The translations under genes were made by a program, and so were the position numbers. Shown here piece after piece: positions 54,196 through 63,475 of a DNA stretch of 64,000 nt. This DNA is from Hyphomicrobiales bacterium. Lineage in GTDB: Bacteria; Pseudomonadota; Alphaproteobacteria; Rhizobiales; Beijerinckiaceae. Each line of letters opens with the position of its first letter. Position 1 is the stretch's first letter. The notes under the pieces were generated by a model. It had not been told where the DNA came from and ran no database searches. It saw only the letters and a program-made list of their open reading frames with translations. The stretch covers positions 186,001 to 250,000 of the forward strand of contig JAIXSM010000027.1 of assembly GCA_027484655.1 (NCBI GenBank), in the 5' to 3' direction.

Positions 54196-55338
54196 TCAGG
54201 CGGGGCGAAGCCGCTCCACCTTTTGCCAGTTGATCGTCTGCGCGAAACCCGGCTCGTCGGGCAGCGTCGTTGCTCCGTTGGCGATTGACAGCGGCTCGCG
54301 CACATATTCCTCGCCGAACAGGAGGAAGCCGGAGACCTCGGCGGGCAGCGAGCCTTCCGGCAGGGACGCCGCCAGTTGCAGCGCAGCCAGCGAACCAAGC
54401 GAGCTTTCACCGAACAGGCCGACATTCACGCTCGCGCCGTGCGCGTGGCTGACCGCTGCGATGCGACGGTTCTCCGTGAAGCCGCGGGCCTTCTGGATCT
54501 TGAGGTTGATGGACTGCGCGCCGCTCTCCAGAAATATGCGCGCGGACGCAAGATCGCGGCAATCGCCGTCAACGAGCAGGGGCAGTTGGCATTTCGCTTT
54601 CAGTTCCGCGAACGCCCGCCCCGCCGCAAAGCGGCACGGATCTTCGGCGACCGAGACGCCCTCTCCCGAAAGGCGCGCGACATAATCAGGCGCGTCTGCG
54701 GCGGCGTAAGCGCCGTTGCAGTCCACGTAGATCAGTATGTCTCCAATTGCGCGTTTGATCTCCCGCAAGGCCGCGATGTCCGTCTCCATGCCCTGCCCGC
54801 CCTTCATCTTGAGCGTGCGGAACCCATGGTCGCGGATCGCGGCTTCCGCTTCGCGCGCCATCGCTGTGGGCTCCTGTCGCGTGACGCACCAGGAAAGATC
54901 CACCGTCTGGCGCCCACCCCACAGGCGCCATAGGGGCGTCCCGGCCAGGCTGGCGCGAAGATCCCACACCGCCACATCGATCATCGCCTTGGCGAGATTG
55001 TTCTCGCGAACCTTCTCTATCTTCGCCAACGCCGCGTCGTTTTGTGGATCGAGGCCGATCAGCATGGGCGTGAAGATTTCCTCGAACGCGAGTGAAAGCG
55101 TGCGGAGCGTCGCCCCGGTCCACGCTGTCTTGACCACGCCTTCGCTCACGCCCACCGCGCCATCCTGCGTCGTGAGTCGCAAGATCATGAAGTCGGCGAA
55201 GCTTTCCCGGGAAGAGGCCCACACCATCGTGCGCCCATAGGGCAGCCGCACGGGGAACAGCTCAACGCGCTCGATTCGTCCCGACAGGCCCGCCTCCCGT
55301 GCCAAGTATTGTCTCTTTGCCTTGTCCAAGCATGGCAT
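54196..55338 (-). CDS. Enolase superfamily protein, muconate-cycloisomerase-like
   Basis: A 380-residue mandelate racemase/muconate lactonizing enzyme family member. The capping domain begins IERVELFPVRLPYGR. In the barrel Lys177-x-Lys179 (LKMKGG) gives the general base pair, Asp206 (VDCNGAY), Glu232 (AEDPC) and Asp257 (VDGDC) bind magnesium, and Lys280 (INLKIQK) lies on the opposite face. Two facing lysines are the muconate-cycloisomerase/dipeptide-epimerase subgroup pattern. The N-terminal 20 residues are doubtful, as no ribosome binding site precedes the ATG. It converges on the module 2 ATPase gene; a lactone or cycloisomer step in the same catabolic route is possible. Confidence 0.87.
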   Translation of the reverse strand: MPCLDKAKRQYLAREAGLSGRIERVELFPVRLPYGRTMVWASSRESFADFMILRLTTQDGAVGVSEGVVKTAWTGATLRTLSLAFEEIFTPMLIGLDPQNDAALAKIEKVRENNLAKAMIDVAVWDLRASLAGTPLWRLWGGRQTVDLSWCVTRQEPTAMAREAEAAIRDHGFRTLKMKGGQGMETDIAALREIKRAIGDILIYVDCNGAYAAADAPDYVARLSGEGVSVAEDPCRFAAGRAFAELKAKCQLPLLVDGDCRDLASARIFLESGAQSINLKIQKARGFTENRRIAAVSHAHGASVNVGLFGESSLGSLAALQLAASLPEGSLPAEVSGFLLFGEEYVREPLSIANGATTLPDEPGFAQTINWQKVERLRPA

Positions 55339-55575
55339 GCGATCGCCCGCCCGGGCAAGGCGGCAGGGCCACCGGTTGACTTTGAGCCCGCGCGCACGGA
55401 GTATTTTGCGAACCAGGGGAGTGAACGCATCGCGCGACTGCGGGCCGAAGAGCCCGAAGCGCGTCGTATTCCAAAGAAAACAGCCGGTCGTGCGTCATCG
55501 ACGCGCAAATCGCAAATGAGCTTGCGGCGCGCATGCGTGGCGGCGCCGAAACCGGCCGAAGCGGGGGAGAGAAAG

Positions 55576-56637
55576 ATGAAGCAAGGATTTTCGCTTATCG
55601 CATGCGGTGTCGCCGCGTTCGCCGCATCCGCAGCGCAGGCGCAGGACGACAGCCGCTTCTATGAGGGCAAGCAGGTCCGCATGGTGATCCGCTCCGGCGT
55701 CGGCGGCGGCTACGATCTCTACTCGCGCATGCTTGCCCGCCATATCGGCAAGCACATTCCTGGCGCACCTGCTGTCGTGCCAACCAACATGCCGGGAGGC
55801 GGCGGGATCGTCGCAGCCAACTACGTCGCCAGTGTCGCGCCGCGCGACGGGACGATTCTCACCATGGTGAGCCAGGGGCTTCCCACCGACCAGGCGCTCG
55901 GTCTGACACCCAGTTTCAAGGCCGATCTGCGCACGTTCAATTGGATCGGCAACATGAGCAGCTCCAATCAGGTGACCGTGGTCTGGCACACGTCGAAGAC
56001 ACAATCCTTCGAGGAAGCGAAGAAGCGCGAAACGGTGATCGGCTCCACGGGCGCCGGCTCCGTCTCGACCCAATTGCCAGCCTTGTTCAATAATCTGTTG
56101 GGAACGAAGTTCAAGATTATCACTGGCTACCCGGACGGGCGGGAAGTCGACATGGCCATGGAGCGCGGCGAGGTGGAAGGCCGCGGCACCAATCCTTGGG
56201 CGAGCTACAAGTCCGCGCAGCCGCGCTTGGTCAGGGACAGGCTTATTCGGCCGATCATCCAGATCGGACTCGAGAAGGAGCCAGACCTTCCCGATGTGCC
56301 GCTGCTGCTCGATCAGCCCGTCGCGCCTGAAGACAAGCCTGTTCTCGAATTCATGTCGAAAGCGGTCATGGTGGGGCGGCCCATCGGATCGACCCCGGGC
56401 GTCCCGCCCCATCGCGTGAACATTTTGCGGCGAGCCTTCGACGCCACCCTCAAGGATCCAGATTTCGTCGCCGAAGCCACGGCGCAGAATGCCGAGATCG
56501 ACTACATGAGCGGCGAGCAGTTGGCCAAGATCATCGACGACCTGATCGGCGCGCCGCCGGCGGTGCATGAACGCGTCAGAACAGTTCTGCGGCCCAAGGA
56601 CTCCGACACCCGCGACATCGCTCCGGGCAAGAAGTAG
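55576..56637 (+). CDS. Bug family (TctC-like) tricarboxylate-type binding protein, orphan 1
   Basis: A 353-residue periplasmic binding protein with a signal peptide (cleavage near AQA-QDD). It has FYEGKQVRMVIRSGVGGGYDLYSRMLARHIGKHIPGAPAVVPTNMPGGGG, the Bug/TctC pattern. Bug proteins usually deliver organic acids to TctAB membrane partners, but no tctA or tctB gene is in the window. GGGGGAGAG precedes the ATG at 55576. It forms a likely operon with the aldo/keto reductase gene 52 bases downstream and diverges from the enolase-superfamily gene. Confidence 0.88.
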   Translation: MKQGFSLIACGVAAFAASAAQAQDDSRFYEGKQVRMVIRSGVGGGYDLYSRMLARHIGKHIPGAPAVVPTNMPGGGGIVAANYVASVAPRDGTILTMVSQGLPTDQALGLTPSFKADLRTFNWIGNMSSSNQVTVVWHTSKTQSFEEAKKRETVIGSTGAGSVSTQLPALFNNLLGTKFKIITGYPDGREVDMAMERGEVEGRGTNPWASYKSAQPRLVRDRLIRPIIQIGLEKEPDLPDVPLLLDQPVAPEDKPVLEFMSKAVMVGRPIGSTPGVPPHRVNILRRAFDATLKDPDFVAEATAQNAEIDYMSGEQLAKIIDDLIGAPPAVHERVRTVLRPKDSDTRDIAPGKK

Positions 56638-56689
56638 ATCACGCGAGATGATCACCGACGACACGCAGATGAACGGGCCGGAGAACAAG

Positions 56690-57709
56690 ATGACGTCACA
56701 GCACCTCGCATCCCCGCTTGCGGGTGACGCAGCCGCTTTCGCCGCGTCCAAAACCGGTCGCGCGAATCTCGCTGCGAGTCGCCTCGGCTATGGGGCCATG
56801 GAGCTGTCGGGTCCGCCGAAGGCGCGCGACATTCCGGAGGCGGACGCAATCCGCTTTCTCAACCAGATTGTTGATGCAGGGATTAGTTATATCGACACCT
56901 CCATTGATTATGGATTGAGCGAGAGCCTTATTGGCAAGGCGCTTTACCACCGTCGCAGCGACTTCCTGCTCGCTTCGAAATGCGCATGTGAAGTGGGCGT
57001 CGATCCTTATGCTCCGCGCTTGGACCATCAGCATGAAAAGCACGTCTACACCGGCGCGAACGTCATCGCCGGCGTGGAGCAGAGTCTCAAGCGCCTGCGG
57101 ACCGATCATCTTGACTTGGTGCAGGTGCACGGAAACCCGACGCGCAAGGAGCTTGAGGACGGCGGCGTCATTGAGGCGCTGCTGAAACTCAAGCAGAAGG
57201 GTGCAGTGCTGCGCATCGGCATCTCATCCCGGCTTCCGTTGCTCGAAGAATTCATCGACGTGGATTACTTCACCGATGTGCAGGTTCCCTATTCGGCGCT
57301 CCAGCGCACCAACGAAGACGCCATTGCTGCGCTGCGCGCGTCCGGCAAGACCGTCATCGTGCGCGGCGTCACTGGACGCGGCGCGCCGGCGAAGGGCTGG
57401 GCTACGCGTCCCATCGGCACCGCACAAGGTGAAGTGCGCGACCTCTGGGAACGGGCGAATCTCGACGAGATCCTCGACGGGATGTCTCGCATCGAGTTCA
57501 TGATTCGCTTTGTGCTCAGCAACGACAACGTGAACGTCGCGCTGGTGGCGACCACCAATCACGAGCACCTACTCGCGGACATAGCATACGCTGCGAAGGG
57601 CCCACTGCCGCAGGCTCTTGCGGGCGAGGCGCGCAAACGGTTGCTTGCCGCAGGCTGTGGGCCGGGATTGGGCAAATACCAGAGCGGCGGCCCGACCCCG
57701 GTGACTTGA
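56690..57709 (+). CDS. Aldo/keto reductase
   Basis: A 339-residue NAD(P)H-dependent oxidoreductase. The catalytic set is Asp69 (YIDTS), Tyr74 (DYGLSE), Lys97 (LLASKC) and His in DLVQVHGNP. RLGYGAMELSGPPKARDIP is the opening of the barrel. The start is uncertain: ATGs at 56648, 56669 and 56690 are all in frame, and the last has GGAG six bases before it. It shares a likely message with the Bug-type gene upstream. Substrate unknown. A copy of the dispersed palindromic repeat follows its stop codon directly. Confidence 0.88.
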   Translation: MTSQHLASPLAGDAAAFAASKTGRANLAASRLGYGAMELSGPPKARDIPEADAIRFLNQIVDAGISYIDTSIDYGLSESLIGKALYHRRSDFLLASKCACEVGVDPYAPRLDHQHEKHVYTGANVIAGVEQSLKRLRTDHLDLVQVHGNPTRKELEDGGVIEALLKLKQKGAVLRIGISSRLPLLEEFIDVDYFTDVQVPYSALQRTNEDAIAALRASGKTVIVRGVTGRGAPAKGWATRPIGTAQGEVRDLWERANLDEILDGMSRIEFMIRFVLSNDNVNVALVATTNHEHLLADIAYAAKGPLPQALAGEARKRLLAAGCGPGLGKYQSGGPTPVT

Positions 57710-57754
57710 AGCGCAATTCGACCGGAGCGAAGCGAGGATCGGTTAGATTGCGCT
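57710..57754. repeat. Dispersed palindromic repeat, copy B
   Basis: The element begins AGCGCAAT (57710-57717) and ends ATTGCGCT (57747-57754), an exact inverted repeat that closes a hairpin. Its first 33 bases match the reverse complement of 34724-34756 at 31 of 33 positions. It starts one base after the stop codon of the aldo/keto reductase gene and may act as its terminator or stabiliser. Confidence 0.78.
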
Positions 57755-57854
57755 ACAAACCGAGGTTTAGAGCTTTCAGTCTTGTTCAAACAGGTTGACC
57801 AAGGCTTCGAGAAAACAATCAACAGCCAGAGCACATTCAAGGAGGGGAGAAATC

Positions 57855-58841
57855 ATGAAACGTCTGACTGGGCTCGCCGCGTGCGTCGCCGCGTTTCTAA
57901 TGGCCGGGCATGCGCCGGATGTTCGCGCTCAGGACGCCTATCCGACGCAGACCGTGAAGTTTGTCGTCCCGTCTCCGGCGGGCTCAACGACGGATCTTTT
58001 GGCGCGCACATTGGCTGAGCAGTTGGGCAAGAGGTGGGGCCGCGGAACCGTGATCGAGAACATCGGCGGCGGCGCTATGAACATCGCGGCCCGGGTCGTC
58101 GCGCGCTCTGCCCCGGACGGACATACGCTTTTCGTTGCCCCGCCCTCGCCTCTCTCCTTTAGCCACGTTCTCTACAAGGAGCCTGGCTATGAGCCTTCGG
58201 CCTTCGTGCCGATCACGATGCTGGCGACGATTCCCAACGTGCTCGTTGTGCGCAGGGGCATGCCGGTTGAAACCATTCCGGAACTGATTGCCTTCGCGAA
58301 GGCTAATCCGGGCAAGGTGACCTATGCGTCCGGCGGCGTAGGCACCACCGCGCACTTGTCAGCCGAGCAGTTGTCGGTCCGCGCGGGCATCAAGATGGTG
58401 CATGTTCCCTATCGCGGCTCGCAGCCAGCGCTTACGGACGTGCTCAACGGCCATGTGGATATTTTCTTCGATACGCTAACAACATCTGTGCCGCTTTATC
58501 GCGACAAGCAGGTGAAGCTCATCGGCGTCGCCGATCTGCAGCGGTCGAGCGCAATTCCCGAAGTTCCGACGATCGCCGAGTCCGGGCTTCCCGGCTACCG
58601 GTCGATCACGTGGTTCGGACTGGTCGCGCCTCCCGGAACGCCAGCCGCACTCGCCGAGCGAATCAACAAGGATACGCTTGAGGTGATGAAATCACCGGAG
58701 ATGCAGGCCTTTCTCTCGCGCGTCTCGCTGTCGCCCGGCGCTCTGTCGCCGGCTGACACTCGCAAGTTCTTTGCGGAAGAAGCCGCGCTCTGGACGCGGG
58801 TCATCAAGGAGGCCGGCCTTGAATTGCAGAATGTGCAATAG
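57855..58841 (+). CDS. Bug family (TctC-like) binding protein, orphan 2
   Basis: A 328-residue periplasmic binding protein with a signal peptide (cleavage near VRA-QDA). It opens YPTQTVKFVVPSPAGSTTDLLARTLAEQLGKRWG and shows the family's YASGGVGTTAHLSAEQLSVRAGIKMVHVPYRGSQPALTDVLNGHVDIFFD. GGAGGGGAG precedes the ATG at 57855. No TctAB partners are present. The two Bug proteins here differ greatly, so they are not a recent duplication. Confidence 0.9.
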   Translation: MKRLTGLAACVAAFLMAGHAPDVRAQDAYPTQTVKFVVPSPAGSTTDLLARTLAEQLGKRWGRGTVIENIGGGAMNIAARVVARSAPDGHTLFVAPPSPLSFSHVLYKEPGYEPSAFVPITMLATIPNVLVVRRGMPVETIPELIAFAKANPGKVTYASGGVGTTAHLSAEQLSVRAGIKMVHVPYRGSQPALTDVLNGHVDIFFDTLTTSVPLYRDKQVKLIGVADLQRSSAIPEVPTIAESGLPGYRSITWFGLVAPPGTPAALAERINKDTLEVMKSPEMQAFLSRVSLSPGALSPADTRKFFAEEAALWTRVIKEAGLELQNVQ

Positions 58842-59450
58842 GGTGACCTGCCTCTGAGATCTTCCTCTCCTTCGGGTTAGCGTCCGACCCGTCTGATGGA
58901 GGCTTCCGACCGAATGGGGGCTTCCTGTCATAACGTGAGCGGGCGCCTGAAGGTGCAGGGGACCGAACGGCCGCCAAACCTGTAACTGCGCTATAACCGG
59001 ACCGATTTCGGCTGTTCGCGCAGTTCACCTGCGTGCGCCCTCCGACGGGGGCGTGCATCTCAGGCCATGTGGAAGGGACCGCGCCGCAAGAGGGGTTCTA
59101 ACCCGCGACCCCATCTTTACGAACTAAGAGTTCATGATGTTTCAGACGTCCGTTGCAGCGCGCTCCCGTGCGTCGCCGAACGCGGGAAGACATCGGCGCA
59201 GTCGGTCATATGGCGTGGGTTCGCGCTCATTTTCCTCTACTTTTCAGCCCAAGAAACATACTTTGCCACTCGTCTCGAGCAATTCTCGCACGCGCTCCAC
59301 ATTGTAGACCGTGCAGGTGAAGACGAAGACGGCGCGCATCTTGTCGAGCCCGCGAACTTTCAGGAGGCTGTTAGGGGCTCAGCCTCCATCAAGTTATCGG
59401 AATGGCCTGCCATGGGAGGCCGCGCTGAAGTCATCTCCTCGCGCGCTCGA
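58842..59450. other. Gene-free gap
   Basis: About 600 bases between the second Bug gene and the end of the flavin monooxygenase gene. Long frames on the plus strand are mostly shadows of the monooxygenase. A stretch near 59,085-59,115, reading GGGTTAGAACCCC on the minus strand, recalls the T-arm of a tRNA but no full tRNA can be folded. Nothing else is supported. Confidence 0.5.
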
Positions 59451-60818
59451 TCATTTCGCGGCCTTGCGCTCCGCATAGCGGCTGACGGGATAGCGAAGGC
59501 CAAGAACATCGCGCAGCGTCGGGCCTTCGTACTGCGTGCGGAAGATGCCGCGCTTCTGAAGTTCCGGCACAACCAGGTCGACGAAATCGTCGAGGCCCGT
59601 CGGAAAGATGGAGGGCACGAAATTGAATCCGTCGCAGGCGTCGTTATCGAGCCAGCGCTGCATCTCGTCGGCGACATCCTGTGGCGTGCCTACAATCGAA
59701 TAATGCCCGCGGGAGGCTGCGAAACGCTGACACAATTCACGCAGCGTTGGCTCCCCGCCCGCAGCGCCCGGCGTCTTCGACCATGACTTGATCATGTCCG
59801 AGCGCGACGAGATCACCACGTTCTCGGGCAGTGGCGGCAACGGCTTGTCCAGTTCGTAGTCCATGAGGTCATGGCCGATGCGCGCGGAGAGCAGCGCAAG
59901 GCCGAGGCGCGGATGCAGCAGCTCCTGCAATTGTTGCAGCTTGATTTGCGCCGCTTCTCTCGTTTCAGCGACGATCACGGAGAGGCCCGGCATGATCTTG
60001 ATGTCGTCCGCCTCGCGTCCGCAGGCGACCGTGCGCGCCTTCATGTCGGCGTAGAAGGCCTTGGCGCTCTCAATCGTATCATGGGCGCAGAAGACGACCT
60101 CGGCGGTCTCTGCCGCAAGTTGGCGCCCATCCTCCGACAAGCCCGCTTCGACGATGACGGGATGTCCCTGGGGCGAACGCGCCACGTTGAGCGGACCGCG
60201 CACATCGTAAAATTCGCCGTTGTGATTGAGTTCATGCATCTTTGCGCGGTCGAAGAACACGCCGCTCTTCTTGTCGCGCAGGAAGGCGTCCTCGTCCCAC
60301 GAATCCCATAGGCCCTTCACCACCCGAACGAACTCCTTGGCCCTGCGGTAGCGTTCGACCTTCGGCGGGTGCGGGACTTTGCTGAAATTCTGCGCCTCCT
60401 TCGGATTGCCCGATGTGACGACGTTCCAACCGGACCTGCCGCCCGAGATCAGGTCGAGCGTCGCAAAGCGCCGCGCGATGTGAAAGGGCTGTTCGAAACT
60501 GGTGCTCGCGGTGCAGACGAGGCCGATGTTCGTCGTGTGCTGCGATAGCGCGGTAAGCAGCGAATAGGGCTCCATCCAGGCGACATAATGAACGAGATCG
60601 AGCGCGGCTTCAGCGCCTGTGAACGCAGTGTTCGAATCTGCTGAGAACAGCATGTCGAACTTGCCGCGCTCGGCGGTTTTGGCCATTTCGACGAAATGCC
60701 CGAAGTTAACGCCCGCGTCCGCCTGCGCCTGGGGGTGACGCCAGGACGCGATGTGGTGGCCGCAGGGGCGGATGAACAAACCGAGCTTCAATTGTTTCCG
60801 CTTCGCGCCGACAAGCAT
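59451..60818 (-). CDS. LLM-class flavin-dependent monooxygenase (NtaA/SnaA/DszA family)
   Basis: A 455-residue luciferase-like monooxygenase of the nitrilotriacetate/dibenzothiophene-sulfone type. Recognisable segments are KLGLFIRPCGHHIASWRHP, NFGHFVEMAKTAERGKFDMLFSAD, RRFATLDLISGGRSGWNVVTSGNPKEAQNF and GHPVIVEAGLSEDGRQLAAETAEVVF. Such enzymes use reduced FMN from a separate reductase and oxidise amines, sulfur compounds or other xenobiotics. No flavin reductase gene is adjacent. AGGAGG precedes the ATG. Substrate unknown. Confidence 0.9.
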   Translation of the reverse strand: MLVGAKRKQLKLGLFIRPCGHHIASWRHPQAQADAGVNFGHFVEMAKTAERGKFDMLFSADSNTAFTGAEAALDLVHYVAWMEPYSLLTALSQHTTNIGLVCTASTSFEQPFHIARRFATLDLISGGRSGWNVVTSGNPKEAQNFSKVPHPPKVERYRRAKEFVRVVKGLWDSWDEDAFLRDKKSGVFFDRAKMHELNHNGEFYDVRGPLNVARSPQGHPVIVEAGLSEDGRQLAAETAEVVFCAHDTIESAKAFYADMKARTVACGREADDIKIMPGLSVIVAETREAAQIKLQQLQELLHPRLGLALLSARIGHDLMDYELDKPLPPLPENVVISSRSDMIKSWSKTPGAAGGEPTLRELCQRFAASRGHYSIVGTPQDVADEMQRWLDNDACDGFNFVPSIFPTGLDDFVDLVVPELQKRGIFRTQYEGPTLRDVLGLRYPVSRYAERKAAK

Positions 60819-60964
60819 GGCGGGTCCTCCTGTTCTTGTTCTTGGATTCGTCCGCGGATCATTGCCGGACGCGCTGGGTATGGCAAGCCGTGCGGTGCAT
60901 CACGCCCACGGGCTCCGCGCGCTGCTTCCGCAAGAGCCGCAGCGGAAAAGGCGCTTTGGCGCGC

Positions 60965-61398
60965 GTGAGGATAGTGGTGACGCAGTTCGCCGAGCTGGTC
61001 GAACTGACCGTGCAGCGCGTCTACCAGCTTTGCCAGCAGAACATCCTGCCCAGGATCGTGGATGGTAACCCGTCCCTGATCGCTGGCATGCAGGGCTGCA
61101 TCCGGTAGCTGCGCTGCTTCTCCAACGTCGATGCGCAGAGCCGCACCAGCTTCGCCCACCAGCGCGGTCGCCTGTTCAAGGCGCGCGCTGACATCGCGGA
61201 ACTCGAACGTCAGCCCCGTTTTGATCGGCTCGTCTCCATTGAGGAGATCAAGCCGATTTGGGGCAACTGGTCAGCAATTCCAGAACGCGGATCATCGCCA
61301 TACCCTCGAAGGCTGTGACCCGCGTCGTTGGCGTCCTGACGCCCGCGGCGTGCTGGCCCTCTGGCGTGAGGACTCGCGGCGCGAGGCCCCATTCGTAA
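60965..61398 (+). pseudogene. Broken phage terminase small subunit (Nu1-like)
   Basis: The frame from GTG 60965 reads VTQFAELVELTVQRVYQLCQQNILP, a Nu1-type helix-turn-helix start, and stops at TAG 61106-61108. The same frame continues with LRCFSNVDAQSRTSFAHQRGRLFKARADIAELERQ, then SIEEIKPIWGN. A shift to another frame near 61,270 restores SRTRIIAIPSKAVTRV and ends at TAA 61396-61398. This order (HTH, ARADIAELE helix, EEI-W, RTRIIAIPSK) is that of small terminase subunits. One stop and one frameshift mark it as a relic. No large terminase or integrase gene is nearby. Confidence 0.65.
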
Positions 61399-61631
61399 AT
61401 CGATTGGCGGATGCGCCCTACAGGCCGCCGGCAAGCCGGCTTAAGCGGTGATGGGCGGGGGGCGATTGAGGAACGTTCTGGCAAAGAGGCCGGGCAAGAT
61501 GAGAGTGCGGTCCCAAGAAGGATTACCAGCACTCCGCCCGGCATGCGCTGAACCAATAAGGGAGTGGTTGTGGGAGCGAATGTTTCCCAACCGAATATCT
61601 AACTGTATTCATTTGAAAAAGAGAAAGTAGA

Positions 61632-61721
61632 TGGCGGAGAGGGAGGGATTCGAACCCCCGGTACGGTTGCCCGTACTTCGCATTTCGAGTGCGACGCATT
61701 CGACCACTCTGCCACCTCTCC
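61632..61721 (-). tRNA. tRNA-Ser (anticodon CGA)
   Basis: On the minus strand GGAGAGG (from 61721) pairs with CCTCTCC, with discriminator G and encoded CCA (61634-61632). The anticodon stem TCGCA/TGCGA encloses CTCGAAA, giving anticodon CGA for UCG codons. A long variable arm (GTACGGGCAACCGTAC) and the T-loop GGTTCGAATCC confirm tRNA-Ser. The 3' end faces the phage relic. Confidence 0.95.
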
Positions 61722-62082
61722 GCAGAGGCGAAACGTTGCCTTCGGGCTTTAAGGGAAAGTGGTCGCGTGCCCCTGAAGCCGCCACAAGGGCCGTCCGACG
61801 CGGACCACCCATGCGACGCGCGTTATCTACCTTGTGAGGCGCCCCGTGGCAAGCATGAACGCCCGCGCAAAACGGCCTTCCGCCGTCGCCTGGCTTGGGC
61901 GCGCCTCCTCACGGAACGGGCCCCTCCGGGTCGGCGGCGGGCTTGCCGATTGCAGCCAGGGTCAGGATCAAGCCGACGCGCTCCGCTGGCGGCGCCAGGA
62001 TTTCTGTTTTCATCTGACCTGAAGCCGTGCGGCAGGTTGACCGCGCGTTCGCCTCGTCTATGATCCGCGCTCCGCGTAAGCG
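61722..62082. other. Intergenic gap between two tRNA genes
   Basis: About 360 bases with no supported gene; the open frames on both strands are arginine/proline-rich and lack ribosome binding sites. Promoters for tRNA-Ser (minus) and tRNA-Leu (plus) should lie here but are not distinct. Confidence 0.5.
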
Positions 62083-62167
62083 GCCCCTGTGGCGGAATTG
62101 GTAGACGCGCTCGACTCAAAATCGAGTTCCGCAAGGAGTGCTGGTTCGATCCCGGCCAGGGGCACCA
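62083..62167 (+). tRNA. tRNA-Leu (anticodon CAA)
   Basis: The acceptor GCCCCTG pairs with CAGGGGC, followed by discriminator A and encoded CCA. The anticodon stem CTCGA/TCGAG encloses CTCAAAA, giving anticodon CAA for UUG codons. The variable arm and T-loop GGTTCGATCCC are regular. Confidence 0.95.
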
Positions 62168-62233
62168 CGCCGACGTCCGTTTTTTGCAGTCATCGTCTCC
62201 TGCTTGTGTCGGCTCCCGACCGGGAGAGGTAGA

Positions 62234-63475
62234 TCATGGCCTGTTCGCGATGGCGAGCACGCTGCGCAGCAATAGGTCGGCTCCCGCCCGCGCCCAGTGG
62301 GGATGGATGTGCTCCGCCTCGTTGTGGCTCAGCCCGTCCACACAGGGCGTGAAGATCATCGCCGCCGGGGCGATGCGCGCCATGTGACACGCGTCATGTC
62401 CGGCGCCCGACACGATGTCGCGTCCCGAAAGGCCCAGCGTGCGGGCCTGCGCGCGAATGATCTCGAGAAGGCCGGCGTCGAACGCCACAGGCGCAAACGC
62501 CGAGGTCTGCTCAAGCCCGCCGTCCAGCCCGAACTCGTTCAGCCTTTGCTCGAAGGCCTGACGCGCCTCAAAGTCCATGCGGGCGAGGGTGTCGGCGTCC
62601 GGGTGGCGCACGTCGATGGTGAAGCGCGTCTCACCGGGCACCACGTTGCGGGAGTTGGGCGTCACCTCGATCCGGCCGACGGTCGCAACGCCATGGGGCG
62701 CATGCCGCCCCGCGAGGGCTTGCAGATCGCCGATAAAGGCGGCGGTCCCCGCCAGCGCGTCGCGTCGCAGGCGCATGGGCGTCGCCCCCGCGTGCCCTTC
62801 GCAGCCGCGCATGTGCGCGTCGTACCAGACGAGACCCTGCCCGCCCGTGACGAAGCCGACATCGTAGCCTTCCTCCTCCAGCACCGGCCCCTGCTCGATG
62901 TGCAATTCGAGGTAGGAGTCGATGACGCGCCCGCCGACGGGCGCGCCCGCGTCCAGCCCAAGGCGCGCGAGTTCGTCGGCGAGCACGGCGCCTTCGGGGC
63001 TGCGCGCCGCCAGCGCGGCTTCCCGCGTCAGTACGCCGGCGAACACCGCCGAGCCCAGCATGACGGGCGTGAAGCGGCAGCCCTCTTCGTTGGTCCAGTT
63101 CACGATTTCGAGCGGCCGCCGCAGCCGCACGCCGGCCTCATTGAGGGTGCGCACAACCTCGAGGCCCGCAAGCACGCCGAGCACGCCGTCGAACTTGCCC
63201 CCGGTTGGCTGGGTGTCGAGGTGCGACCCGATCAGCACCGGCGGCAGATTCTCGCGTCCCGGAAGGCGTGCGAACATCGACCCGAGACCATCCACCTGAA
63301 CGCTCATTCCCGCAGCCTCGCACCAGCGGGCGAACAGGGCGCGTCCTTCGCCATCTTCCGGCGTCAACGCCTGACGGTTGCAGCCCCCGTTCGCCGTGGC
63401 GCCGATTTCCGCCATGGTCATCAGGCTCTCCCAGAGCCGCTGGGCGTCGATGCGCATGTTGTGGGTTGGTGTCAT
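62234..63475 (-). CDS. Zn-dependent hydrolase, N-carbamoyl-L-amino-acid hydrolase/AllC-like (M20 family)
   Basis: A 413-residue M20-family amidohydrolase of the carbamoylase/ureidoglycolate/allantoate group. Metal-binding and active-site segments: GSHLDTQPTGGKFDG (His and Asp), NEEGCRFTP (Glu pair), LELHIEQGPVLEEEG (His), and the C-terminal DGLSHNEAEHIHP (His). TPEDGEGRALFARWCEAAGM is the characteristic opening. Members hydrolyse N-carbamoyl-amino acids, allantoate, ureidoglycine or beta-ureidopropionate; which is not readable. ATG 63475 is used, ATG 63457 is possible. It diverges from the partial Rieske oxygenase gene. Confidence 0.9.
   Translation of the reverse strand: MTPTHNMRIDAQRLWESLMTMAEIGATANGGCNRQALTPEDGEGRALFARWCEAAGMSVQVDGLGSMFARLPGRENLPPVLIGSHLDTQPTGGKFDGVLGVLAGLEVVRTLNEAGVRLRRPLEIVNWTNEEGCRFTPVMLGSAVFAGVLTREAALAARSPEGAVLADELARLGLDAGAPVGGRVIDSYLELHIEQGPVLEEEGYDVGFVTGGQGLVWYDAHMRGCEGHAGATPMRLRRDALAGTAAFIGDLQALAGRHAPHGVATVGRIEVTPNSRNVVPGETRFTIDVRHPDADTLARMDFEARQAFEQRLNEFGLDGGLEQTSAFAPVAFDAGLLEIIRAQARTLGLSGRDIVSGAGHDACHMARIAPAAMIFTPCVDGLSHNEAEHIHPHWARAGADLLLRSVLAIANRP

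Noticed and set aside
59085-59140. Possible tRNA on the minus strand, from GGGTTAGAACCCC
   Set aside because: The T-arm-like part has a changed loop base and the stem does not pair fully; no acceptor, D-arm or anticodon stem can be matched. At most a remnant.
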